Assembly: GCA_964035545.1 (NCBI GenBank) | Contig: OZ037770.1 | Location: forward strand, 6,602,729-6,629,228 | Reading direction: 5' to 3' | Source: Bugula neritina | Lineage: Eukaryota > Bryozoa > Gymnolaemata > Cheilostomatida > Bugulidae | Length of the DNA: 26,500 nt | Part shown: piece after piece, positions 1 through 26,500 of the stretch | Position numbering within the stretch: the first letter of the stretch is position 1 | Layout: each line of letters starts with the position of its first letter | Notes under the pieces: generated by a model | What the model was told of the DNA's origin: nothing | Databases searched by the model: none | Seen by the model: only the letters and a program-made list of their open reading frames with translations | Made by a program: the position numbers and the translations under genes

Positions 1-54
1 CCGTTTATAAATAATAATAATAATAATAATAAAAATAAGAATTCATCTATGTAT
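1..54. repeat. TAA-rich simple repeat flanking the LTR element
   Basis: A short run of TAA/ATA triplets (about 8-35) precedes the LTR element. Bases 51-54 read GTAT and match 4100-4103, so they are one copy of the target-site duplication. Confidence 0.7.
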
Positions 55-404
55 TATAGTAATTTGTGCAATTACTGTGCGTAAGTTTTTTACTTGCGTA
101 TTTAGTAGGCTAATCTACTAGCAATTACTAGGGTAGCTGTCGAGTAATTACTTTTATTATTCACAATACAATACAAAACAAACATTGCATCAAATTACAA
201 TACAACATCAGTCACTACTAATACATGTTTACACTTCAAGCCCTCGCTTACAACGACGTGATAATTGCTAATTGCCCGAAAACTGTCACATGGGTCGGAA
301 GCACATCTTCTGGTTCTTCTGATTGGTTAATACATTGGGGCCTTAGTATTCCCCTAACGGAGAGAGGACGATTCTTATATTACTACGTTGCGTGACCCAC
401 TACA
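55..404 (-). repeat. 3' LTR of the retrotransposon
   Basis: Downstream LTR, collinear with 3750-4099 over its full length. The outer terminus has changed from CA to TA. A minus-strand AATAAA is preserved (plus-strand TTTATT at 53-58 of the LTR numbering region, i.e. window 173-178 if counted from line start; the motif lies in the conserved TTTTATTATTC segment near 152-162). Confidence 0.88.
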
Positions 405-416
405 CCACCCTCCCAG
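405..416 (-). other. Candidate polypurine tract
   Basis: Immediately inside the 3' LTR the minus strand is purine-rich (GGGAGGGTGG before the LTR TGTAGT). This is the expected place and composition for the plus-strand primer of an LTR retrotransposon. Confidence 0.6.
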
Positions 417-714
417 CAGAAAGCCCTACTTTCTGATAACACAAAACAACACATACAAAAAAACAATACAATAATAAAAAAAAATACATAATTAAACCCA
501 CAAAAAGGAAGAAGAGAAATATTAATGTACACACAAGCATATATATATATAAAAAGAAGTAGACGGAGTGGTCGAACACACACAGCTGGTCAGCTATAGA
601 GAGAGGGTGCTATACAGCACGCGGGCCAATGGTCGAGAGAGCTCGTCATCTACACGATGATAATGCAGTCCACCGAGAAGGTGCCTTTCACAGGCATGCT
701 TATTGGGTGAGCTT
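417..714. other. 3' untranslated part of the LTR element
   Basis: Between the last ORF and the polypurine tract I see no credible coding signal. On the minus strand the open frame here is low-complexity and hydrophobic and looks like chance. Confidence 0.5.
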
Positions 715-912
715 TTACTCTTGTAGCGAGCGCGATCTGTGTCGAGTTTGTCGGGCACGTAGCCTCCGCTTTAGTCGCCCCACTGAGTCATTCAGCTGGT
801 ATAAACCTGTTGTCGTATCCCGCAGGTCGGGAGCTAGTTGTGTAAACTTGGCTTGCAGTTTTAAAAGCCGCTCTATTACAGTAGCCAATTGGCTGGGTCC
901 TGGTGAGGTCAT
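715..912 (-). CDS. Small ORF with coiled-coil-like segment overlapping the C2H2 ORF
   Basis: A 65-codon frame starts at the ATG of the ATGA overlap with the C2H2-like ORF. Residues about 8-50 have a heptad-like pattern of leucines (IERLLKLQAKF..LAPDL...LYQLNDSVGRLKRRL), which suggests a helical or coiled-coil segment. The C-terminus is arginine-rich. It may be a separate product or the shifted continuation of the upstream ORF. No family is recognised. Confidence 0.4.
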   Translation of the reverse strand: MTSPGPSQLATVIERLLKLQAKFTQLAPDLRDTTTGLYQLNDSVGRLKRRLRARQTRHRSRSLQE

Positions 913-1505
913 AGCAGTCTCTGGGGTGAGGGGTATCGTCGTTTCTTCTGATTCGGGAGTGTTATTAGGGTTGGCGAGGTGGTTGATGGGGGCTTAACCA
1001 AAGGAGACTTATGGCGGGCAGAAAGTAGTAATACTTGGAACCCTGACGTCAGCGCAGCCAGGGTCAGAGCCTTCTTAACGACCGGCTTAATGATGTCTAG
1101 ATACTGGGGGAAACTGTCCTCGTCTACGATATGGCCCTCTCCGGCGAAGCAGCTCATTTTATGGACTATCACAGGGTACGGATATACATCATGAAACCCG
1201 CATGGGCAAAAGTGTAATAGAAAGTGTGCGTCTACATGCAGACGCAGGGAGCGGTGTGACGGGCACTCCTCGAAGCAGACCTGACAGGTCAGGCGGGGTC
1301 CACTTGGTCTCCAGGCTTCCTCTATCCTCCTTTCCATTGTGGGTGACACCCATCGGTGTCGTCGACGGAGCAGGCCATGTTCCATCACTGGTTCTTCCTC
1401 CATGGGTAGAGGAGTTGGCTGGTCCCGTGACCGGGAGGTGGTCACTCGAGTGTTATCTGAAAGGGTAGCAGTGTTAAAGATTATACACTGAAGTACCGCC
1501 GGCAT
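909..1505 (-). CDS. C2H2-like zinc-finger ORF near the 3' end of the LTR element
   Basis: A 198-codon open frame lies in the position usually downstream of pol. Around residues 75-97 it has CQVC...H.DAH with C-X2-C-X12-H-X3-H spacing, a C2H2 finger. A second CPC...H...C cluster follows immediately (CPCGFHDVYPYPVIVHKMSC). The N-terminus has acidic and arginine-rich patches, and the C-terminus is basic (KKRRYPSPQ). It ends with TGA overlapping the ATG of the next ORF in an ATGA tetranucleotide. It is the longest undisrupted frame of the element, although gag is broken. I do not recognise a named family. A DNA- or RNA-binding accessory role is an inference from the fingers. Confidence 0.55.
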   Translation of the reverse strand: MPAVLQCIIFNTATLSDNTRVTTSRSRDQPTPLPMEEEPVMEHGLLRRRHRWVSPTMERRIEEAWRPSGPRLTCQVCFEECPSHRSLRLHVDAHFLLHFCPCGFHDVYPYPVIVHKMSCFAGEGHIVDEDSFPQYLDIIKPVVKKALTLAALTSGFQVLLLSARHKSPLVKPPSTTSPTLITLPNQKKRRYPSPQRLL

Positions 1506-1769
1506 GTACAGCCTGACAGGTGCTCTGTTCAGTTACACTGGCAAGATTCAGGCTAATGAATAGTTGATCGAAAACACACGCTCTATGCCAGATTATTAAA
1601 ATTAAAGTTGACGTGTGTTCCCACCACTGTGTTTCATTATCGAATCTCCAGCTCGCTAACTGGCATAGCTAGAGCTGACTGATGTATTCTAGTTCCCGTA
1701 CCAAAAACATAACTAACTCACCCTTTGATCCAGAATAGTAAGACATTTTGGAATGAGAGCGGTAATTGA

Positions 1770-2547
1770 TTAGTGTTTAGTGGTACGTCTACTCTTGACT
1801 GCATCAATGTAGGAAAATACCGGGCAGCGTGGTTGCGAAACGTGACTAGGACTTTTTACTTCCAGCGGATGAATCTCATTCGTGATTTCGCCAAGGCAAA
1901 AATTGATATTTTTGTGGTGTTCACACTCCTTGTCCCGTAAGCCTGTTACAGCTGCGGGCAAGTTGGATTCTTGGGTGCTTGCTTTCGGCAACTCCCAACC
2001 TAGAGGTCTGGCTAGTGTCTACTGTGCAGCGGATGGTAGCCTGGGAGTGGCCTGGTATCGTACAGCTCCGTACTACCTGCACTCCTCCCGCTAGAAGACG
2101 ACCAAACTTATCAACACAGGTGAGCTCCCTGTCACCCATCACAGATTTACTGAAATCAATGCGACATTCGAGTCATTGTAAGAATGGCATCCCGAGGATA
2201 TCATCCTCGTTGAGCTGTCCGACGATAAACGTCTCTTGGTTGGTCTGGTCGCGGACACAACCAGTGAGCTCAATAATGCCGTAGAAGGGAATGTACAACC
2301 CGTCTGCTAGAGTGCCATGATCACCCTCGTACGGTGCCAACCCGCTCCTGACCTTAGCGCTGAGAGTGTCAAAGAACTGACGGCTCAGGAGGTTGGTTGT
2401 GCAGCCTGAGTCCAGAAGGAAGTTGGCAGGTTTGCCAGCTATCTTCCCTGGCAGGAAGTAGCTACTCCCCTGTGGTTGCATTTGTGCGTGTCGAGGTTGC
2501 ACTTCTCTCGCCAGGGGTCGAGGGGGTCCATGTTTGGTGACGGCCAT
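1770..2547 (-). pseudogene. Pol fragment: retropepsin-like protease and protease-RT linker
   Basis: The frame at 2547-2176 contains LLDSGCT, the catalytic DSG of a retroviral-type aspartic protease, and later ILGMPFL, the usual LG(M/H)..L motif near the end of the fold. A TGA at about 2173-2175 interrupts it. The same frame then continues through a CVDKFGRLL...VQVVR..TIPG segment (about 2120-2030), which resembles the linker between protease and RT in Gypsy elements. A second frame at about 1991-1770 carries more linker-like sequence, so a frameshift is likely. No RT motifs follow. An intact version would cleave Gag-Pol. Confidence 0.75.
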
Positions 2548-2817
2548 TGACCAGCTGCCGAGGTTGGGGCGGTACGCCTTGCGGCGCCTGTACCGTTTTT
2601 CTCGCAGACTCTGAGGTCAATAGTTCGTCGGATCTATTTCGGAGTGGCATAGAGGACCTAGGTGGCAAGTGGTTTGAACAACCTACTTGCCGTGGTGGTC
2701 GCCACTCCACAGTACCCTCGTGTGACACCCGGCGGGGCGGCCGACGCGTTGTCTTCCCTGGGTGATTTACCGGCGGCCCGCAGGAGGTGGGAACATCTGC
2801 GGGCCGTGGTAGTTTTA

Positions 2818-3714
2818 CCCTTGTTGGAGTTGAGGGCAGTTTTTCTGGAAGTGTCCAAGTCCTCCGCATTCCCAGCAGAAGTTATACCCCGTGCCTGGTG
2901 ACTGTACCTGCGGCCCACGAGGCTCACGGGCAGTATCTACCTGGCTTGGGGGAGCTTATGTAGCGACCAGTTTGGCTAGCATGTCAGTCATCTGAGCGAC
3001 CTTCGATGCTACCGTCATCTGTGTCACATTAGCCACCGCGGAGGGTTCCGCATTTGGTTTGATATGAGCAGTAGTGTGCTCCGTGGCTACCTGGCGAGAG
3101 GCCACGCGGTTGCGGTGCATGTGAGTCGCCAAGAGGTAGGCTTCTCCTACCGCGAGTGCATCCGCGACCGTGGCGACTCCTCTCGCTTGGAACTAATGGT
3201 GGAGTTCCAAGTCGTTGATGGATTGCACGAAGGCATCATAAGTATACCTCTCACGGTTCGCTTGAGGCAGATCGTGGAATGCGATCTGCGCCAGCGTCAT
3301 CACCGTGGTAGCGTGCTCCTGCAGCAGCGTGTGAGGATCACGCCGCAGCCTTTGTAGGCGAGCCCGCGCATTTATGGCGGAGATTCCAAAACGGACTCGC
3401 AGAGAAGCGAAGATCCCGTCTATGTCAAGTCCCGCTTCGTATGGCTTAGACTTGTCCGTCAGCGCCATCCTGAGTTTGAGCAACGCCACCCTTGGTGGCC
3501 ACCGTGCAACTTCCATCACATCTCAGAACTTTTAGATAAATTGCTCTATGACTTCCTCACCCGTGAAGGTGGGCGCCTTCAGCCAGTATCTGTCCTCACC
3601 GGGCTCTCTGGGAACTCTCACTCTTTCCAATAATACTGGTTCCACAGGTATATCAACATTATCTTCCTCACCTTCATTTAGTGGAATGGGTAGCTTTGTA
3701 CCGTCTTCTGCCAT
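2818..3714 (-). pseudogene. gag: Gag pseudogene with CCHC zinc knuckle
   Basis: The reading frame opens with an ATG at 3712-3714, just inside the 5' LTR. Its N-terminal part is acidic and ends in the segment RYWLKAPTFTGE. A capsid-like stretch follows at 3519-3196. Near 2880-2830 the minus strand encodes a CX2CX4HX4C knuckle (CWECGGLGHFQKNC), the nucleocapsid signature. In-frame stops occur near 3534, 3525, 3195 and 2957, so a full Gag cannot be made. The role of an intact homologue would be assembly of the retrotransposon particle. Confidence 0.82.
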
Positions 3715-3731
3715 GACTGTTATACGCAAGA

Positions 3732-3748
3732 TCCCACCGCTGCCACCA
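3732..3748 (-). other. Candidate primer-binding site
   Basis: One base inside the 5' LTR the minus strand reads TGGTGGCAGCGGTGGGA. It starts with TGG, complementary to the CCA end of a tRNA, as expected for a Gypsy primer site. I did not identify the matching tRNA. Confidence 0.55.
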
Positions 3749-3749
3749 C

Positions 3750-4099
3750 TGTAGTAATTCGTGCAATTACTGTGCGTGAGTTTTCTTCTTGCGTATTTAG
3801 TAGGCTGATCTGCTAGCAATTACTAGGGTAGCTGTTGAGTAATTACTTTTATTATTCACAATACAATACAAAACAAACAATACATCAAATAACAATACAA
3901 CATCAGTCACTACTAATACATGTTTACACTTCAAGCCCTCGCTTACAACAACGTGATAATTGCTAATTGCCCGGAAACTGTCACATGGGTCGGAAGCACA
4001 TCTTCTGGTTCTTTTGATTGGTTAATACATTGGGGCCTTAGTATTCCCCAAGCGGAGAGAAGACGATTCATATATTACTACGTTGCGTGACCCACTACA
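3750..4099 (-). repeat. 5' LTR of the retrotransposon
   Basis: Upstream LTR relative to the minus-strand genes. Its ends are TGTAGT and ACTACA, short inverted termini typical of LTRs. It carries an AATAAA on the minus strand (plus-strand TTTATT at 3848-3853), in the same orientation as gene A. Confidence 0.9.
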
Positions 4100-4320
4100 G
4101 TATTTTAGTAAAATAATAGCAATGTACATAATATAATATACTTTATGTGCCGCTTGAAGCAATATTTTTAGCTACAAGAAAAATTTATAATATACTGCAA
4201 CAATATAATATTATGTGTTAGTTTTGTTATTGAATTTGATGATTTTTTATAGTATAATCTTTTCAATACTGTTGCAGAAAGTATTTTATAAATTTGTATG
4301 TTGTATGCACAAATACTCAC

Positions 4321-16930
<12,610 letters not shown>

Positions 16931-18337
16931 CTGCCACCCAACTGTTTCTACATTATATATGTGACCCAAAATACGATCAAGTATCAGTATAACTGACAAA
17001 AAATGTTTAATTTTGCTCAATTTTTAATCAGCTGAATATTTTAAAACAAAATAATTTTATTGGTCTAAGTTGGTTAATTCTGCAGGGCAATTTTGTACAG
17101 GTGTTTCTTTTCTAATGCTAGTTTCTCTTGCTTTACTGATGCTGAGACTGCTTTGCTACTCAACATAATATTTTTTCTCATTGAGTGGTACAGAGATATA
17201 AGTTAAAAATTTAAATACATATAAAGCAATAACTATCAACCTAAACGCTTTTAAAGCTTTTTTTCTGAACACTCTAAAAGATTGCATATATCAACTAAAC
17301 CACAATGCAACAGCAAGCAAACTGCAGCATGTTCTTTTTGTATTAACAGTATAACTGTAAACATCCGCTCACCTGCCACTAGCGAATATTATGTGCACGT
17401 AGATCATCTGTAGTATTGTATTCATTATTTATACACAAATAAATTATCTTGTTGAGTGAAATTGTTGTATTAACTTTTATTCACTACTTTTGTTTATGCC
17501 TATAGTTCAAAATTTCATTCAGTGCGTTATGATTAAACTTTAAATAAAAAATTTGAAAATTGTTTAAAGTGCCAATAAAATGTTGATTGTTAAATCAGTG
17601 GCCTTGCATGATTATGAGAATATGAGTATAATCCATGCTACATTTGTAAAAAAAGATATCACTCAAGTTGTTTTTCTATATTGAAGTACATTTGTACTTG
17701 ATAAAATTCTCACTGCTCATTAAAGGTTTATTTTGTGTTTAACAATAGAAATCTTCAGTCATCCCAGTTGAAAACAGATTTTCTTCATGCGACAAATCCA
17801 TTACACAAAACAGTTAACACTACAAATTTATACATCCTTCGCATATAATCATCTTCACATGAATACTATAATATTTTCTACTGAACTATACCAAATTCTC
17901 GCATTGCAGATTAAGTTCTACAATCTGTTTCTTTTTCAACTTTACATTTCAAAAATATGCTAATCTGTGTTTAGCTCCATTTATAAGAGTATCACTATTC
18001 TGATCATTTCTCTAGTGTCAGATCTAAGTGACTACTATAACAGCTTCTAACTCTTGTATTGCTGTCACGAACACTACACCCACTCCTTTGCAGAGCTGCC
18101 ACTCTAATACTACCACTACTGCTAGTACAGCTGCAATCACTAATTTCACCTTTTAACTGTTTTTCATCTAATGGAGAGGCGTTTCTAGCAAATTTTGCAT
18201 GCGATAATCTTCTAAGAATTCGATACATGAAGGTCATTTTTCATGGCTATGAATTATTATTACAAGCATGTTTCTGTTGCTTAAAAGAACAAAACAATTG
18301 TGTACAGATGGCAAAGTTCTATATGTAGCTAGTATTA
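16931..18337. other. Region between gene A's first visible exon and gene B's poly(A) signal
   Basis: Gene A's promoter and signal-peptide exon should lie here or in an unseen exon, but none is recognisable. A minus-strand frame at 18004-18237 (77 codons) has mixed composition with serine/cysteine-rich and basic parts. It has an in-frame stop just upstream and no supporting splice site, so I do not call it a gene. Confidence 0.45.
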
Positions 18338-18343
18338 TTTATT
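18338..18343 (-). terminator. Poly(A) signal of gene B
   Basis: AATAAA on the minus strand (plus TTTATT), about 155 bases beyond the gene B stop codon. Position and motif fit a 3' UTR end. Confidence 0.6.
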
Positions 18344-18496
18344 TGACAGTCTACATATTACAGTGTCTATGGCATCCATATTATTATGCTGTCACAACAC
18401 TTATATTAGATACTCAGTACTATTACAGAGTCATACTACGCATTGGTGAGGCAGTGCTATCACACCATCCCACTAGTTATTAATGAGTCACTCCAA

Positions 18497-22637
<4,141 letters not shown>

Positions 22638-24750
22638 CTAAAAGAGTAGAAAGAAAACTTGGTGCACGTTTTTGTAGAAATAAATTTTTACTTGGGGCAT
22701 TTTGCTATTGCATCAGCTACATGTTTCTAGTAAATTTGACTATAAACTTTTTTTTTTAATTTGCTTGTAGTTGGGTGACTAAACTTCAACAACCACAATG
22801 AATATCAACGGTTAAACATACACCTATAAATGGCCTTTGAAGAACTATTAGATATGATAATAACATTTTATTAAATTCGCGTAGTAAAAGATATTTTAAT
22901 TTAGCTAAACAAAATTTGAAAGTAAGATTGTAATATATATATTATAGCCAATCACCATAAGGTACCTAAAGCAGAAAGTGATAAACTTCTAATTTATTGC
23001 CAACAGTTTGCATAGCTAGCTAAGTATTCTGATGACTCAAAATAATATTATATCAATTCAATTAATCAAATCATTTCAATTATTTACTGATTGAAGAAGC
23101 GACCGTATCCAAAGAAATTTATGGTTTGCTAATAATAATAATAATACAGTACGGATATTAAACCGTCAAATTTCAAAATGCCTGTCATAAGGCAATCACC
23201 TTCAGGTAAGATGGCTGTTCCCTCGAGGAATGTTTGTTGTGATAAATGTACATAATGAAATAATAAATATAAGCATCAAAGCATAAACTTGGCCTAGCTT
23301 ATAGCTGCATATAAAAAAGTTTGAGTTAGCTACAGAAAAAACTTTTAAAAAGTTGAAAAAAATGAGAGGAGTCTCCATGGTAAAGTCTAACAACTCAGTA
23401 GATGAGAAGATGTCTAAAGTACAATACTGTAGTAAATCTGAGAATAATATTTTTATTATTATAATTTGAGTCTAAATCCGGCGCTTGATATAAACGATTC
23501 AGACACAGAATTTCAATTGGGCGCCCAATTTTGACAACTAATTGAAGAAGGATATTACCAGGCAGTCTCTTTTTCTGAAAGGTTGATGGTGCTGGAGAAT
23601 AAATATGAAAACTATACCCTAATGATCACTACAGCCAGCACATTTTCTCGTAAGTTGAGACCTGTTTTGAAGTGGAAGCAGCCTACAAGTGGCCAGTCAA
23701 ATTGTTTGGGTCAAGTGACAATCTCAAAATGCAATTGAATTGCTAGCTTTTCAAAATGAGGTTTATGAGGTAAAAGGAAAGTATTTTTCATGTTACGGAA
23801 TATTAAATATACCTTTTAAACTTGTTGAGGTTAAAAGAAGACTAATCAAGAAGGAGGTGTCGAGGCATAACAAAGTGAGAATGCACACAGAAGTGCTAAA
23901 TCAAACTGACAAAGTTTCCAAAGACCAAATCATGCAAAATATTTAACAAGAACAAGAGAAAAACTGTACTGCACGATGTTGAAAAAATGCCAAGTCAGCT
24001 TTAATAAGCAAAGTAAAGTGTTGTTAATAAGAAAAAAGGCGTCAGAACAGTTAGCACAATAAACTAGCAACAATAAGTAATCAAACTATAAAAGAAGATT
24101 GGATGAGAATTTACTAAAGAATCTGGGAAGATTTGCGTAAAGGAATTCATATAATAGAAAGTACAAAAAGCGTTTTGGAGAGTACAAGTAGTGGTCAAGA
24201 AGTGAATTGGATGCAATGCAGTTTACAAACATATAGAAAAAAGCAATCAATTACATACTCGCTGAAGGTGACAGTAGTTATTGAAACACTGTGGTGTGCA
24301 GTGTATTTGAGTATACTGGTAGGTATTGGAATGCTATTAGTTTAATATCTCTAGATGGATTGAAGCGTTAGAAGTTTTAAATAAAACATCAAAGTCAAGA
24401 ATATTTTTGCACGGTGGTGTAGTTATAAAACAAATGGACCCTAGTATGCTTTGATAGTATTCAAAACTTTTGTACAAGATTAGAGAATACGGCACAAAAT
24501 AAATAGTCTGCAACATTGATAAGAAAATAGAATAGCTGAAATGAGTGTTTAGATGGTTATAAACAGTAAGTAACCAAACACACCTAGTCACCATCAGTCA
24601 GCACCACCAACTATCTATTTTCGTTGGCATTAGAAAGGGCCGATGCAAAGAAAGTAGTCAATCTGGTGAGCATGATCAGTCAAGTTACAGCCTACAACTC
24701 CCCTTGATATCAAAATCACTAATAAAGCTATGAAGAAAAATACATAATCT
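22638..24750. other. Upstream region or intron of gene B
   Basis: No further exon of gene B could be recognised. A plus-strand stretch at about 23500-24350 is less AT-rich with several broken frames (for example 23740-23946, basic and lysine-rich) and may be an old transposon, but no family motif is visible. A short AAT repeat lies near 23131-23146. Confidence 0.4.
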
Positions 24751-24820
24751 TTATGTCAAGCAGGGCCTTTTCTGTCTCCATTGAGATAGCCTGTATGTTC
24801 ATGGTCAGCTGCCACTCTTC

Positions 24821-25094
24821 CATCAGCCATACTGCCACCAGCTGTAGGAGACTCATCAGCCATACTGCTACCAGCTGTAGGAGACTCATCAGCCACACTG
24901 CCACCAGCTGTAGGAGACTTATCAGCCACACTGCTACCAGCTGTAGGAGACTCATCAGCCATACTGCTACCAGCTGTAGGAGACTCATCAGCCACACTGC
25001 CACCAGCTGTAGGAGACTCATCAGCCACACTGCCACCAGCTGTAGGAGACTCATCAGCCACACTGCCACCAGCTGTAGGAGACTCATCAGCCAC
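24821..25094. repeat. 33-bp minisatellite, eight copies
   Basis: Eight tandem copies of a 33-base unit containing CCAGCTGTAGGAGACTCATC, with a few C/T and A/C variants. Because 33 is a multiple of three and the unit lacks stops in several frames, it creates long open frames on both strands. On the minus strand one frame reads ADESPTAGGSV repeatedly, and this is the frame of the upstream pol remnant. Confidence 0.95.
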
Positions 25095-25990
25095 ATCTTG
25101 CATATCATCTTAATTGCTCTTCACATCACCCTTCCTATCACTGTCCTCAACCACTGACCCCTCATATGTCATCATCACTCCTCTGTCACCATGGGTATCG
25201 CTGAGTAGACCTGCATGACAGAATTTCAGATCGCTGACGTGCCGGTTGGTGCTATCAACTTTTACAGTGGTATTGAAAACCGATGCTGTGACTGTACTCT
25301 TCTTCCAAGGTGTTGTCCATTTGGCACCTGGAGGCTTGACCTAAACCACAGCACCTGGTTGATATGGGTTTATGAACATAGTCGTAGCTGGCAGGAATTA
25401 CTACTCACATCTGTGATTTCATGCTTGTACACCTCCTCTGCTGGTGTGCTAGCCTCTTATTCTTGAAGAAAAGTTGTACCAACACAGCATTTTCTGTGCA
25501 CTTCCATTAGACCTAGCCATCATACACTTAATTTACTGTTCTGTGATGCTATACCATTTTCTTGCTGCTTGCACAGCAAAATATTTGCTCAAAATTCTAT
25601 GGGGCCATCAATTTTCTTTTCTTCTCACCTCAATAGCACGGTCTAAAATTAGTCTGCAGCTCTTTGGGAAGGCTTTTTTCATAGAAATATTGCTCCAGTT
25701 GTTCTACAGCCAACTCAGATGTTTCATTCTCCAGTCTCCTCTATACCAGAAACCTGCTTGGTTCACAATCAATAACTGTAAGAAAAGTAATTTCATTGCG
25801 GTGGGTGATGTTCGATACAAGCCGGATCCATGTTGTTTCAACTGAGAGTTTGCTATTCTCCCATTTTTCTAGTGCAGGGTAAGTTTGATAGATGGCAAAC
25901 GTGGCATTTCTTTTCACAACCTTACTTATATTTTCCTCCACAACAGCATCGCCTCACTTACATTTTAGCAAGTGTAAAAGAGCAAAAAAT
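25095..25990 (-). pseudogene. Decayed Ty3/Gypsy pol: integrase core and C-terminus
   Basis: On the minus strand, VVKRNATFAIYQTYPALEKW (about 25930-25870) matches the end of the integrase zinc-binding domain with its cysteines lost. HRNEITFLTVIDCEPSRF follows at about 25800-25750, with the catalytic aspartate region of K02A2.6-like integrases. LENETSELAVEQLEQYFYEK and LPKELQT lie near 25735-25660. Further on, VKPPGAKWTTPWKKSTVTA (about 25345-25290) and TNRHVSDLKF (about 25250-25220) match the integrase C-terminal domain. Stops interrupt it throughout. From TNRHVSDLKF the frame runs to the minisatellite with a single stop. Confidence 0.75.
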
Positions 25991-26500
25991 CTGGAGAAAA
26001 AAGAATGGTGTGTATAACAATTTTTTCTGTTTAAAGTTGTGAATTGCAAGAAAACATCTGAAATTAACATAAAACCTGTAAACCAAGACTGAATACAATA
26101 CGGAAGGATCAAGCTTGACAGAGATGCTTATTGAAAAACAACTTTTATATTAGCCTGCAACTACTGTAACTGTCTATTAATCACTGACTGACTGGATACT
26201 GAAAAGGTTGAAGCTGTAGCTTGCATTGATTTTGCTGTAAACATTTCTCTTCTAAATAATGGACCTCACAAATTTATTAGCTATTTGCGTGTTTAATACT
26301 ATGCTAAAATAGCTCTATTCATAGCTAAAATGTTGCAGAGGTAAAATAAAATAAATGTTAACTCCTAGTTTAAAAAAAAATTCAAGTACCGACTTTAATG
26401 TTTTCATAAACAGCCTTAGCTTTCTATTTTATTGCAGCTATTGTTGTTAGGCTACTGTAAAAAATGAAATTGATAAGATTTAGTTGCACCTGTTTTAGTA
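25991..26500. other. AT-rich sequence, nothing recognised
   Basis: It may include more of the pol remnant near 25990-26050, but no clear motif is present and no exon of gene B is seen. Confidence 0.4.

Larger units (their letters stand above)
55..4099 (-). mobile_element. Ty3/Gypsy-type LTR retrotransposon lacking RT and integrase
   Basis: Two 350-bp direct repeats bound about 3.3 kb. On the element strand each LTR runs TG...CA, except that the 3' LTR (55-404) ends in TA. The same four bases, GTAT, flank both ends (51-54, 4100-4103). Internal genes read on the minus strand: gag with a CCHC knuckle, an aspartic protease with a DSG site, a protease-RT linker, then two extra ORFs. I see no reverse transcriptase, RNase H or integrase between about 1780 and 1505, so the copy is non-autonomous or internally deleted. 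Hand alignment of the LTRs gives about 18 differences in 350 bases (about 5%), so the insertion is not recent. Its base composition is clearly richer in G+C than the host introns around it. Gag contains several in-frame stops. Confidence 0.9.

Noticed and set aside
629-3357. Several plus-strand frames of 70-120 codons within the LTR element
   Set aside because: They are shadows of the G+C-rich minus-strand gag, protease and C2H2-like frames and contain no family motifs.
18004-18237. Minus-strand 77-codon frame as an alternative gene B tail
   Set aside because: A stop lies directly upstream in frame and no acceptor gives the phase required by the transmembrane exon. It also lies beyond the apparent poly(A) signal.
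24753-25157. Plus-strand 134-codon frame and minus-strand LLQLVAV-type frame in the minisatellite
   Set aside because: The 33-base unit lacks stops in several frames. Only the minus frame continuous with the pol C-terminus has context.
25215-25845. Plus-strand frames of 83 and 123 codons
   Set aside because: They are antisense to the integrase remnant, whose minus-strand motifs are recognisable.

Overview
The window looks like AT-rich nuclear DNA from an invertebrate animal, probably a marine lophotrochozoan such as a mollusc; the phylum is an inference. The basis is: short exons separated by introns of about 0.2-4.5 kb with GT..AG ends; symmetric phase-1 extracellular domain modules; several decayed Ty3/Gypsy elements; a tRNA-derived SINE; and long TA and GT microsatellites. 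No bacterial-style operons are present, and most long open frames are chance readings of repeats.

Two related, partly captured genes run on the minus strand, so 5' is at high coordinates. Gene B (22637 down to 18497) supplies the 3' end of a type I membrane protein: half of one fibronectin type III (Fn3) domain, a membrane-proximal Fn3-like domain, one transmembrane exon and a 144-codon cytoplasmic-tail exon with a stop, followed by AATAAA. Splice phases agree across all five exons. Gene A (16930 down to 4321) lies downstream in the same orientation. It encodes Fn3, an Fn3 half, a fucolectin/F5-8C-like (FTP) domain split over two exons, two beta-sandwich-like exons, another Fn3, and the first half of a membrane-proximal Fn3. 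Its last two exons match gene B exons in length (133 and 80 nt), phase and sequence, so the genes are tandem paralogues. Gene A's start, its transmembrane and tail exons, and gene B's 5' half are not visible.

Mobile DNA fills most of the rest. Positions 55-4099 hold a complete-ended LTR element (350-bp LTRs, 4-bp GTAT target duplication) with a broken gag, a protease, a protease-RT linker and two 3' ORFs, one of them C2H2-like, but no recognisable reverse transcriptase, RNase H or integrase. It lies beyond gene A's last visible exon in the same orientation. Decayed Gypsy pol fragments lie at 6985-7850 (+), 10580-12870 (-) and 25100-25990 (-). The second is interrupted by a 423-bp foldback element with an ATTT duplication. 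The third runs in frame towards a 33-bp minisatellite. Other items are an inverted pair of tRNA-like sequences (8601-8848), a near-perfect 61-bp palindrome (16105-16165), a hAT-like MITE candidate and a SINE embedded in TA repeats.

The two receptor-like genes would act at the cell surface in adhesion, recognition or immune-type sensing. That role is inferred from domain content only. Nothing else in the window forms a pathway with them.
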